39,183 nucleotides of DNA from Anaeromyces robustus (taxonomy: Eukaryota > Neocallimastigomycota > Neocallimastigomycetes > Neocallimastigales > Neocallimastigaceae). The notes under the pieces are model-generated. The model ran no database searches, was not told where the DNA came from, and saw nothing but the letters and a program-made list of their open reading frames with translations. A program made the translations under genes and the position numbers. Below are positions 29,101 through 39,183 of this stretch, piece after piece. Every line of letters starts with the position of its first letter. Positions within the stretch are counted from its first letter, which is position 1. The stretch is from positions 1 through 39,183 of the forward strand of contig MCFG01000513.1 in the NCBI GenBank assembly GCA_002104895.1. Reading direction: 5' to 3'.

Positions 29101-30916
29101 TGTTGGAATGTTGGACTCTTACGAACTAAAGATGGGATACTTTCAGAAATGGTAAGTAATAATTCAAGAGCAGTTTGTCTGGTAGCTAAATATTAATTAT
29201 TATTAAATATATAATTATAAATTAATAAATTTTTTAAATTAATATTATGATTCTTTTTCTTTTTTTATCTAACAAAAATTATATTTTTATTTTCTACTTA
29301 CAATCTTCGAATTTTTCATTCTTCATTAATTCAGTCATGAAAGTAATAACATCTTCTAAAACACTCTTTAAACATTTTGGAATATGATCAGCGAGATCAA
29401 TTAAATAAATAATACCATTAAATAATGAATCTTCTCCAGCTTCATTAACAAGTGGTGGAAGAACCTATAGAAAAAATTATATTAATAAAATTAATTAATT
29501 AATTAATTAATTAATTAATAAAAATTATCATAAAAATATATATGCATATGTAAATATATAAAGTCTAATTTTTTATCAGTAATATGTGTGTGTGTAGAAT
29601 ATCAACCTATCCTACATATTTTTTTCTAAATATCGGTCATTATAATAAATACAATGATTATTATAAAGAAAAAAAAACATAGAAATCTGAATTGCAGAAT
29701 AACTTATCATCCTTTAAAAAATTAACTTTTTTCTATAAATATTTCATTTTATATATAAAAATTAAACTCACATTCAACATAAATGGAATTAAGTCAAACA
29801 TTTGTTGAACTTCATCTTGGTTCATTTCTAACATAAAGTTTACAACAGCTTCTAATGCTGAAATTCTAACCTATTATTTATTTTTGAATAAAAAATAGAA
29901 TTATTATTATTATTATTTAACATTAATGTGTTTTTTATGTGTATTTTTTTTTTTTGTTCTATTTTATTTTGATTCTTTTATAAAAATTATTTAAAAAATA
30001 TTTACTTGTTCACTAGCATCACTTAAAGCAATATTAAAGACATTCTTTAAAGTGGTAATGTCATAATCAGCAATTAAAGATGGAACATTAGAAATAATTT
30101 TGAAAGCACTTTCTCTATGTTCAGCTTTCTTAGATTCAGTACATTCAATTACGATTTGTAAAAGTTCTGGCCATTCTACTATATTATTAAAAAATCAAAT
30201 AAAATTTTTGAATTGTGATTTATTTAGTTTTGGAACTTTTATATTTCTAATTTATTTTATTTTTTTGTTGTTGTTGTTGTTGTAATCAATAATTATATTT
30301 ATTTTTGTAACTTACATCCTTTTGAAACAGTAATTTTATATAATTCTGAAATGGTATCACAAATCTTACGACGAACATATGAATCAGTTTCAACATTTAA
30401 TGATTCTAATAATTGCATTTGACAATATTGTCTAGCATCATCCGGTAATGAAGTCCATAAATATTCATTTTCACCTTTCAAATTTGATATTCTTCTTAAT
30501 AAAATAGCAGCATGAGAACGCATCTATATAAAATACAAAAATTACAAAATATATATTATTATATATTATATCTATATATTTACAATTTTAAATCTTTTTT
30601 TTAAATTAATTTAACATCCTTCGTATAAAAAAAAATCACTACTTTATTGGTTTTTCTCAATAAATTTATTATGATTTTAAAAAATAAAACAAAAAATTAA
30701 CAAATAAGTAAATAAAAATAAATAAAAATTTACTTGATTATCTATATGATTTCTAGCAATGTTTGATAAACCAGTTAATAATAAAACTGGTTGCTTGGCC
30801 ATCCATTCATTATTTAATTGTTCTTCAGCAGCATTTCTTTGTTCATTATTTGAATCTTTTAATTGACATAATAAATTAGCAAGTTGAACAACAACTTCGT
30901 TTAAACTATTATCCAT
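24916..30916 (-). CDS. Importin beta-3 type nuclear transport receptor (IPO5/Kap121)
   Basis: Karyopherin that carries cargo such as ribosomal proteins and histones into the nucleus, released by Ran-GTP. Fifteen exons in transcript order: 30916-30734, 30523-30316, 30178-30006, 29870-29772, 29464-29302, 29185-29028, 28925-28699, 28367-28013, 27865-27688, 27526-27365, 27216-26923, 26697-26585, 26504-26214, 25989-25559, 25153-24916. Junctions are all GT-AG and in frame; total 1090 aa, against 1097 in human IPO5. HEAT-repeat solenoid throughout. Signatures: [12 protein letters not shown] and [12 protein letters not shown] in exon 2, [14 protein letters not shown] with SAIGEGC in exon 7, [19 protein letters not shown] in exon 8, [11 protein letters not shown]-like [14 protein letters not shown] in exon 9, DGWEF at about 649-653, MLVCYAQEL and VPLLKFYF, an acidic loop at about 812-832, and [18 protein letters not shown] near the C-terminus. 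Introns 4, 7 and 14 are its longest and each hosts a snoRNA. Confidence 0.97.
25262..25446 (-). ncRNA. Box C/D snoRNA copy 1 (5.8S guide), importin intron 14
   Basis: Sense-strand RNA inside the intron 25154-25558. Perfect box C ATGATGA at 25435-25429, then the guide ATTCTGCAATTC (25422-25411) ending in a perfect D' box CTGA at 25411-25408. A GTGATTT stretch further on may be C'. Box D CTGA lies at 25274-25271, preceded by an ACAC repeat and AACTA. Flanks AATAATT and AATTATT can form a terminal stem. The guide is complementary over 12 nt to GAATTGCAGAAT of 5.8S rRNA; the fifth base upstream of D' pairs with the G of AATTG, the human Gm75 position served by SNORD96. It is the only copy with textbook C and D' boxes. 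The C-to-D span of about 165 nt is long for the class. Confidence 0.8.
26130..26187 (-). repeat. (ATTT)n microsatellite in importin intron 13
   Basis: About 14 tetranucleotide copies lying 27 bp from the donor of the exon ending at 26214. Confidence 0.9.
28476..28633 (-). ncRNA. Box C/D snoRNA copy 2 (5.8S guide), importin intron 7
   Basis: Sense strand, in the intron 28368-28698. Box C reads AAGATGA (28625-28619), with the bulged second base changed from T. Then ACAAG-type spacing and the guide ATTCTGCAATTC (28612-28601), followed by a variant D' CAGA. Box D CTGA is at 28486-28483, preceded by ATGTTCACACCCA. Terminal stem: AGTTTC upstream pairs with GAAATT after box D (six pairs, one G-U). 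A second CTGA lies inside at about 28505-28502 (ATGCTGACATG). The 5.8S guide is identical to the other two copies while the rest has diverged. Span C to D is about 140 nt. Confidence 0.78.
29566..29724 (-). ncRNA. Box C/D snoRNA copy 3 (5.8S guide), importin intron 4
   Basis: Sense strand, in the intron 29465-29771. Box C reads AGGATGA (29713-29707), again altered only at the second base. The same guide ATTCTGCAATTC (29700-29689) leads into D' CAGA. Box D CTGA is at 29579-29576, preceded by an ACAC repeat and ATATTA. The boxes are closed by a perfect 10-bp terminal stem, TAATTTTTTA (29724-29715) with TAAAAAATTA (29575-29566), one base from box C and directly next to box D. This stem is the strongest structural support among the three copies. 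Confidence 0.83.
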
Positions 30917-31593
30917 TTTGAATATGTTATATTAAAATACTTGATAAATCTTAAATATTGATATGTATATGATCTTCTATTGTTGAACTATTCAGTATTT
31001 ATTCTTTTGAATTATAAAAAAAAAAATTGGTTTTATATTGTAAAAAAATATCTTTTCAATCTTTATTATATGAATTTTGGTATCTTTATTTTTTGAATTT
31101 TTTTATTATTCTATTGTAATCGTTATTATTTATTATTACTCTCTATATTATCTTGTATATATTTTTATTATTATTCTATAAAATAAATATAATCTTTATT
31201 TATTTGATTTTATTTTATAAAAAAGAAATAAAAATATTTATCATATGAAAAATAAAAATGATTTATTGTTAATAATTATTGAGAATTAAAATATTATATA
31301 TACAATTAATTTATATTTTATTTTTATTTTGAATTAATAATTTTCTTTAAAGTAACTTTTCTTTACTTTTTAGACTTATTATAAAGATAAAGAAATGAAA
31401 AGAAATTACTATATTAATATAACAATATATTGTTATTTAAATATCCAATTTTCTTTTTTTACTTTTTTTTTTTTTTTTTAATAATAATAAAAAAAAAAAA
31501 AAAAATTAAATTAAAAAAGTAAACTGAGTATAACAAAAAATAAACTTGTTTTATAATTAATAAATTGTTTTAAATAAAAGAGAAAGCAAAGTA

Positions 31594-31595
<2 letters not shown>

Positions 31596-31636
<41 letters not shown>
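31596..31636 (+). repeat. Poly-A tract of 41 bases
   Basis: Longest pure homopolymer in the window. No gene or element ends just before it, so it is not evidence of a retrocopy. Confidence 0.9.
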
Positions 31637-31638
<2 letters not shown>

Positions 31639-32079
31639 CACAAATAAGAAATAACAATAACAAAAAAAATGTACAAAAAAATTTTTCATTTAATTGTAAT
31701 ATATACTAATATATTATAATAATCTATAATATAATATATTATATTAGTTCAATATGTATATTAAATGATAAATTACCAATTAAAAATAAATTATTAAATT
31801 TATCTTTTCAAGGCTGATATAGAGATGGACTGCACATACATATATTTAGATCTATATACATTTACTATACTTTGTGGCTTTATAATTTCAATGAGTTTTT
31901 TCAATCAATTAAAGTATAATACGATACATATTATGTTTATAATATATTAATATTAAATTATATTAAAATTCATATTAATATAAATTTATTAAGTATAAAT
32001 ATATATTATATACTATTAATATTATATATTTATTATTAATTATTGTTATTAATTTATTATTATTAATTTATTGTTATTA

Positions 32080-32113
<34 letters not shown>

Positions 32114-32279
32114 TCTGTAAATAAATAACCATAGAGCAAAAAAAAAAAAAAAAAAAAAAGAAAAAACCCACAAATATAGTTAAATTATGCATTGTCTATA
32201 TCATTACTATCTATTAAATGGAAAACAATGATATATTAATATAATATAAAATGATTATCCAGAGAGAAGTTAAATGATC

Positions 32280-32305
32280 GATTCAATAAATAGTTTTATT
32301 GAATC
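32280..32305. repeat. Perfect 11-bp hairpin
   Basis: Gattcaataaa (32280-32290), loop TAGT, then the exact reverse complement (32295-32305). It is not followed by a T run, so it is not terminator-like. Confidence 0.8.
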
Positions 32306-34087
32306 AATTATTTAATAGAAAGAAAACTTTTTTAAACTGATTAATTAAAAACATTATTATTATTATTATTATGAATATAATTTTTCTTATTAATTAGTAA
32401 GAAAATCGAATAATTAAATTAAATAAACTTTATTACGTTTTTACACCTCATATCATTTATTTAAAACCTGAAGAAAAAAAAATAGTAACAAAATTCGCGT
32501 ACTGTAGAGATGTTATTAATTATATTTTGATAAAAGTTTTAATTATTGAAATATTTTATCTAATTTGCAAAGTATTTCAATTAAATAAATTTCATGTTAT
32601 TGTTTATATATATATATATATATAGAAATTTTTACATAATGATATTATTATTTTATTAAAATATTCATATGAAATTTAAACATCTTTTATAAAAATTAAT
32701 ATTGATAATTTTTCACACTTTTTTTGAAATATAAAAGACCCTTTTTATGTATATATAAATTAATTTAATAATAAAAACGTATATATAAAAAAATATTTCG
32801 TATTTTGATTGTTTTTTATATTAAATAATTAGTTTTATTATTATTATTATTATTTGTATATTTTCTTATATATCACAACTAAATATAATTTTTTTATTTT
32901 ATTGTAGCTGGAACGAGTTTGTTTACTTTGGGAATTATAGATACACTAACCTTTTTATATATATATAATAAATAATCAAAATTTAATCTTTTTTTTCTAT
33001 ATTAAATGTTGTTATATATTATTTTTAACATTTAAATAATAATAAAAAATTTATATATATTACCATATTCATAATATATGGAATTAATTGATATATAATA
33101 TATTACAATAGTACATATATGATGATATTAATGCTTATATTCAAAAATATGTATATTAAATAAATATTTATCATTTATTACTATATTACTATATTATTAA
33201 ATATTAAATAATAATTTAACATGAATATTAATATAATAATTAAATATTAAATAATATTGTAATTTATCGTATTGTATATTTGCAAACTAATAATATAGAT
33301 TTATGATTAAGGTAATTATTATATAGATTAATATTAATATAATAGATAATTATAATTATTTAAAATAAGGATTTTTTTAATTACTCTTATATTTTTATTT
33401 TTAATAGGATTAAAACAAATATTAAATACAGTCTATATTTATTGTTTTTTGTAATTATATTAAATTTCAATTTTATTTTTATTTATTAAACTTTTGGTTT
33501 TTTTTCTTTTTTTCTTTCAATTTTTATTCATTTTATTCTATTTCGTTTTTACCGTTTCTATCAAATTCTATATTTATTTAATATATCACATTTGGATTTA
33601 TATTATATATTATCATAATATAATATTTTAAATAGATATATAAACTTTTAAAAATTAGTTGTAGACTCTTTAAAAAATAGAGTAACATTTAATGAATAAT
33701 AAAATAAAAATCTAATTATAAAATAATTTTATGGTGTAACAATGTTATATAATGGATTATAAACTTTTTTAAGTGTTAATAAAATACATTATAGTAAAAA
33801 TGTAATATATTAAAAAATTTTATTAAATTTTATATATGATTTGGTTTTATTATGAGATTATTTAATAAATAATGATATACTAATAGAATTTATAATAAAA
33901 AAATTTTTTATATATATTAGTAAATCATTTCTTATAAAGATTGAAATTTCATTTTTTTAATTTTTAGAATTTTAAATGAAATTTAAAATATATAAATATA
34001 AAATTTAAGTTTTGAACAATATAGAATTTAAATTTTTTACAAAATACTTTTATATAATAAATGTTCCTTTATTTATAATTTAATTAA

Positions 34088-36054
34088 ATGTCAATAACAA
34101 AAATGGAAACCGAAGAAGTTAATAATGCTATGTCAACATTATCTTTAGACGAAATTAAGGAATTAACTGATATTAATGTCATTCAAAAACAATTAAGATT
34201 ATTAAATGAAGAAGAAACATTATTAGATCAAGAATTGGATTCTATCATTAATAAAAAAGATGAATATGAGAAAAAATTATCAACTATTGAAGGTTTAAAG
34301 TTAGTAAACAATAAGTTTTTTCATTATTATAATAATTATAGTATCATTTGTAAAGAAGCTAAAAAAAAAAAAAACGAAAAACAGAACAAACAAATAAAAC
34401 AAAAATATATATATAAAATAAAAAATAAAAAAAATAAAAATAAGATATAATAAAAAGGAATAATTAAATAAAAGAGTATATATTTAATATTTCTTTTATT
34501 TCAATTATACAGAAATATGTATATTCTATACGAAATTTATATTTTTCTTTTGTTGGAAATTTGATTAAAACTTCTTTTACATTATTAAATTAATTGAAAT
34601 TAAAAAAAAAAAAAAAAAAAAAAAAAGAAATGTTATAATAAATTATTAATTTAATTTATATTTTAATTATTCATTTATCGATGTATAAATTTAACAAAAA
34701 ATTAAAGAATGAAAATAAACTTTCTAAATAATAGTTCAGTTAATTTACTTCATGTAATCGATAAGACTGTCCAAGTTTCAGATAATATTAGTTGTAAAGT
34801 TCGTTCTATAGATCTTGAACAGGTGCCTATTATTATTATTATAATTATTATTATTATTTATCTTTTATTAATACTTATGTATTAATATACCATTTAAATA
34901 AATTATTAATATAAAATAGTTTTAAATAGATAATTAATTTAATAAATTACTTTTTAATAATATTATTATAATAATAATTATAACAATATAATTAATAAAA
35001 ATTTCTTTATATATATATATATTTAGTCAAGAGTATTAAAAACCATTTCCCTTGTTGATAATATGCAAGAAATAAAGGTATTTTTCATTTTCATATATAT
35101 TTTTATGAGTTTTAAGATTTAAAAATTTTAAAGTTATATCTTATACATCTTATATATATTATAATATATTGTTACATATATAAATATAAAAGAACTATGC
35201 TAATGGTGTTGAAATGGCAATGAGAGGAAAAGATTATGAAACAGCAGCAGGTTATATTAAAAAATATCTTTCACTGGATCCAGAAATTCTTCAAAAAATA
35301 TATATTAGTGAAGAGAATAAAGATGATTCAGAAGCTAATACAGAAGTACCAACAAAGATTTTAGAAGGTGCAAGAAAACGTTTAGTTGAAATTTTCAATG
35401 TTGAATTTGATGCAGCAGCTAGAAGCGGTAATGAAGAAATTATTAGTAAATACTTCAAACTTTACCCAAGTGTTGGTCATAAAGAACTTGGTTTAGATAA
35501 ATATGCAGCATATATTTGTGACCAATTAGTTAAACAATGTCAAGATAAAATGAGAATAACGGAAAATATTTGTAAGTTAATTACTTTAATTAGTTTTTAT
35601 TTATTAAATGTATTTATTATTATATATCATTTTATAATCATTTTTAATAAATATCATTTTAATATTATAAATTTATTTATTTATCTTTTTATTTATTAAT
35701 TTATTAATTTATTTATTTATTTATTTATTAATTAATTAATTATATATGATAATATTATTATTCATTTGATTGTATTTATTAACTTAGCTGAAATTTTCTT
35801 TGCTGAATTATTAATTAGACTTTATGAAATTACATCAACTTTAATTGATAAACAAGAAAGAATTATAAATTATTATTATGGAGATGGATATACATTAAGA
35901 ATTATTCAACGTTTACAAAATGAAGTAGAAAGACAAGGTATATTAATATTAAATGCCTTTTTAGATAAACGTGAAATAGAAAGAAAGGTAGATTTTTTTA
36001 ATTTATTATAATATTTTATTAGTTATATATACATATTAATAACCATTAATAACC

Positions 36055-36095
<41 letters not shown>

Positions 36096-37407
36096 TGTAT
36101 TTTATTATATATATATTATATACATATATATAATAATAAATTAGATAAACGATATTAAAATGTCTGATTCAAATACAAGTTGGAAAAATAATTCAAATGC
36201 TGATAACACTATTGTTAATCCAAGGGAATTAGATGTTATACTTTCAGAAATGGTTTTAATCAGTCAACGTACATTTTTATATAATAATTTTGTTAATTAT
36301 AGAGCTATGGTAATTATATATTATTCGTTTGAATTTATAAATTATTATATTATATTTTATTAAAATTTATTTTCGTAATCAGATATATTAATTTTTGTAT
36401 TTTTTAACAAATTATTATTATATTATTATGATTATATTAGCTTGAAGTACAAAAATTATCAAGAAATGAAACCGATAAAGCTTTAATAACAGCTCTTGGT
36501 GGTTGTGAAGAAAATGGGTTAGTTAAAGATAGTAGATTAAGTAAAAAGGTTGATGAAATTCAAAAATATTATATAAAATTAGAAGAATATTATATTAGTA
36601 AGAATATTCAAAAGGTAACTATATGTTTTAATTCATATAATTATTTATTATCAATAAATACATATATATATATATTAATTTTTGAATAACTTTTTGTATC
36701 ATGTTTATTGTTATAATTTTGTTTTTTATATATATATATATATATATATTATTTTTATTTACAAAGGCGTTGAAAATTGATGAATATGATACTCGTCGTG
36801 AAACTTCATGCAGTGTTGAAGATGTATTTTATATTGTTCAAAAATCAGCTGATAGAATTATATCTATATCAAATATAAATGTTATATCTTCATTATTAAA
36901 GATTATAGGAAAAATACTTAATAAAGAATATATTCAATATTTCTTGAAAAATATACAAGGTATTTTTAATTCCTCTGATCATAATAAAGATATTAATGTT
37001 GCTATGGTAAATAATAATTTTTATTTTATATAATTTCTATGAAAATATTTTATTTATAATAAATAAATAATTCTTCTTATTAACTAATTTTAATATATAA
37101 TTATATTAAATTTATTATTATTATTATTTTTGTTAATTTATTTTTAAATTATATATATATATATATTAAGATATTGTTAAATAATATTGATGTCAGTTGT
37201 GTATATATTAATAAACTTGCTGATGATTTAAATAATAAAATACGAAATATATTCCAATTTACAAATGAAGAAAATGAAGAGAGTAAAACTTTATTAATAG
37301 CAATTAATTCATTAAAAGATAATTCAAGTGCTTTTCGTCAAGTGTTAAATGTAATAATAATATTATTATATATTATAATATGAATTGATTTATTATTATT
37401 ATTATTA

Positions 37408-37448
<41 letters not shown>

Positions 37449-38493
37449 TATTCAATATATTATATATAATTATATAGAAATGGATACTTAACTGTTTTAA
37501 CGAAAAAATAAAAGGAAAAATAAAACCTTTATTATCGGAATCATTTAAAGAAGCTAAATATATATTAAATGATGATGAATATGCAGAACAAGATTCTAAT
37601 AATTTATTTGTAAAACATTTAATTAATGGAATCAATAAATTAATAACTCCATTTAAAGTAAATATAGATATATATATATTATAAAATAAATATAAAAATA
37701 ATACATTAATATATTTTTAATTTTTAATATTTATAAACTTCATTTTTTAAATTTTTTTTTTTCTTTTATAGAATACCTTTACCGAAAATAATTATAATTA
37801 TATTTTGTTATTATTCATTGATTATTTAAATAAAGAAATAGAAAGATATATTGTTAATAATTATAAATTTAATCAAGTAAGTTTGATGTTTAATACTATA
37901 CAATTAATATAAAACATTATATATATAAATATATATACAATTTATAATATTGACTTTTTTAAACTTTTAAATATATTATTATTATAAAGTTGGGTGCTTT
38001 AAAGCTTGATCAAGATTTAAGATCAATTATATCCTATTTTTCATCTATTAGTAATATGTCAATTCGTGATAAATTTTCTAATTTAACACAAATTTCCAAT
38101 TTATTAAATCTTGAAAAGGTAAAGTAATAATAATAATAATCATAAAAAAAAAAAAAAAAAAACAAAAAAAAAAAAAAAAAACAATTAAGACAAAGATAAA
38201 AAATCCCAATATATATATACATCTTAATCTTTATATTATAATTTATTAATTTATTACTTTATTATATGTTTAAATTTACATATATATTTATATTTATATT
38301 TATATTTATATTTATATTTATATTTATATTTATATTTATATATTTTATTTAAATAAAGTTATCTGATATTTATGATATTTGGAATTCTAATAAAGCCAAT
38401 AATTTATCACATATATCATCTAATGAAGCAAAGAAAGTATTATTATTAAGAAATGATTTTACCCAAGAAGAAGTATCACAATTAAAAATATAA
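34088..38493 (+). CDS. COG4: COG4, conserved oligomeric Golgi complex subunit 4
   Basis: Subunit of the COG lobe A tether that acts in retrograde traffic within the Golgi. Thirteen exons: 34088-34299, 34735-34822, 35027-35077, 35193-35571, 35788-35987, 36145-36309, 36441-36614, 36767-37006, 37171-37350, 37478-37657, 37772-37876, 37990-38118, 38359-38493. All junctions are GT-AG and in frame; total 745 aa, against about 785 in human. The N-terminus is coiled coil (LRLLNEEETLLDQELDSI). Family matches: MAMRGKDYETAAGYIKKYLS in exon 4, YYYGDGYTLRIIQRLQNEVE in exon 5, NPRELDVILSEM in exon 6, VEDVFYIVQKSADR at about 440-453, FRQVLNKWILNCF across the exon 9/10 junction, and DLRSIISYFSSIS then RDKFSNLTQISNLLNLEK at about 667-701. 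Most introns are phase 0. The C-terminal end VLLLRNDF matches the family ending. Confidence 0.95.
38287..38344 (+). repeat. (TATATT)n microsatellite in COG4 intron 12
   Basis: About nine hexamer copies ending 14 bp before the acceptor of the last exon, where they double as the pyrimidine-poor 3' intron end. Confidence 0.9.
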
Positions 38494-38546
38494 TTTTCTT
38501 TAACTTCTTTAAATATGATTTAACAAAGCAACAAAGAAAAAGAATA

Positions 38547-38584
<38 letters not shown>

Positions 38585-39183
38585 AATAATAATAATGGTT
38601 AAATATTTTAAATCATTAATTCTGTATATAACCATAAATTTAGAAGCAAATAAAACAAAAATAATAAATTAATAAATAATAATAATATTATTATTAATAA
38701 ATAAAAACACAAATAAATATAATAAAAAAAGTAAATGAATTCATTATTAAAACTTATTTTTAATATTAGATAATAAATAAATAAATAAATAAATAAAATT
38801 AAATAATTAAATAAATAATAAATAAATAAATAAATTAATAAAAGAATAAAAAAATAGAAATAAAAAAATAAAAAAATAAAAATATAATAAAAACATAAAA
38901 AGTAATTAAAATAAAAAATAAAATAAAAAAAATAAAAAATAAAAAATAAAAAATAAACAATAAATAAAAAAAAGAAAGAATAAAAGTAGTATAAATAAAA
39001 ATAAAAAATTTTAAATAAAACATTGGTAATAAAGAGATTATTTTATTAATAAAATCTTTATATATTAATATTTCATAAATTAATAATAAAAATAAAACAA
39101 TATAAAAATCATAATAAATGATATATAACTAAAATACAATAAAAATTTAAATAAAATAATAATAATAATAATAATAATAATAT
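38494..39183. other. A-rich region downstream of COG4
   Basis: Low-complexity A-rich DNA, including a poly-A run of about 32 near 38551-38582 and aaat-type repeats. The presumed 3' UTR of COG4 lies in the first part. Nothing else recognised; the window ends in an AAT repeat. Confidence 0.7.

Larger units (their letters stand above)
30917..34087. other. Divergent intergenic region between importin and COG4
   Basis: Holds the upstream regions of both divergent genes. Mostly A/T desert, with a 41-base poly-A at 31596-31636 and a hairpin at 32280-32305. Three short patches are less A/T-rich: about 31810-31900, 32450-32515 and 32905-32955. None matches a tRNA, 5S or spliceosomal RNA that I can recognise. 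Confidence 0.6.

Noticed and set aside
38034-39023. Minus-strand Phe/Tyr-rich frames at 38034-38222 and 38835-39023
   Set aside because: The first overlaps COG4 exon 12 and a poly-A intron; the second is A-rich low complexity read in reverse.

Overview
The window looks like nuclear DNA of a lower eukaryote with extreme A+T bias. By eye it is well over 80% A+T, and intergenic DNA is almost pure A/T. Genes carry many short GT-AG introns, long A/T homopolymers and ATTT, AAT and hexamer microsatellites abound, and proteins carry asparagine runs. Gene spacing of up to 5-6 kb and intron density (12 to 15 introns in conserved genes) fit an anaerobic gut fungus (Neocallimastigomycota) better than Dictyostelium. 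That assignment is inference.

Six protein genes are supported. (1) 870-1976, minus: an intronless protein with about seven predicted membrane segments and a His/Ser/Asp repeat tail. (2) 8364-13072, plus: UTP25, a small-subunit processome protein, 16 exons giving 762 aa. (3) 14161-17341, plus: a four-exon, Asn-rich, multi-pass membrane protein of 846 aa, family not recognised. (4) 18859-19347, minus: a small basic protein of 162 aa, not recognised. (5) 24916-30916, minus: an importin beta of the IPO5/Kap121 type, 15 exons giving 1090 aa. (6) 34088-38493, plus: COG4, a Golgi tethering-complex subunit, 13 exons giving 745 aa. In the three named genes every exon junction was read by hand; each is GT-AG and keeps frame, and total lengths match the families.

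The main discovery is inside the importin gene. Its three longest introns (4, 7 and 14) each hold a sense-strand candidate box C/D snoRNA. All three share one guide, complementary over 12 nt to the conserved GAATTGCAGAAT stretch of 5.8S rRNA. The box spacing points to the G that is Gm75 in human 5.8S, the job of human SNORD96. Each has its own terminal stem, a box D near the 3' end, and a different second guide region with no recognised target.

The rest is intergenic. A sharply delimited island of near-normal base composition at 3196-3620, rich in dyad symmetries, stands alone in about 6.4 kb of A/T-rich DNA. It could be a structured RNA gene or a transposon fragment. Other intergenic items are perfect palindromes, two tandem duplications (61 bp and about 140 bp units) and long tetranucleotide arrays. 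No tRNA, 5S, spliceosomal RNA gene or CRISPR array was seen.
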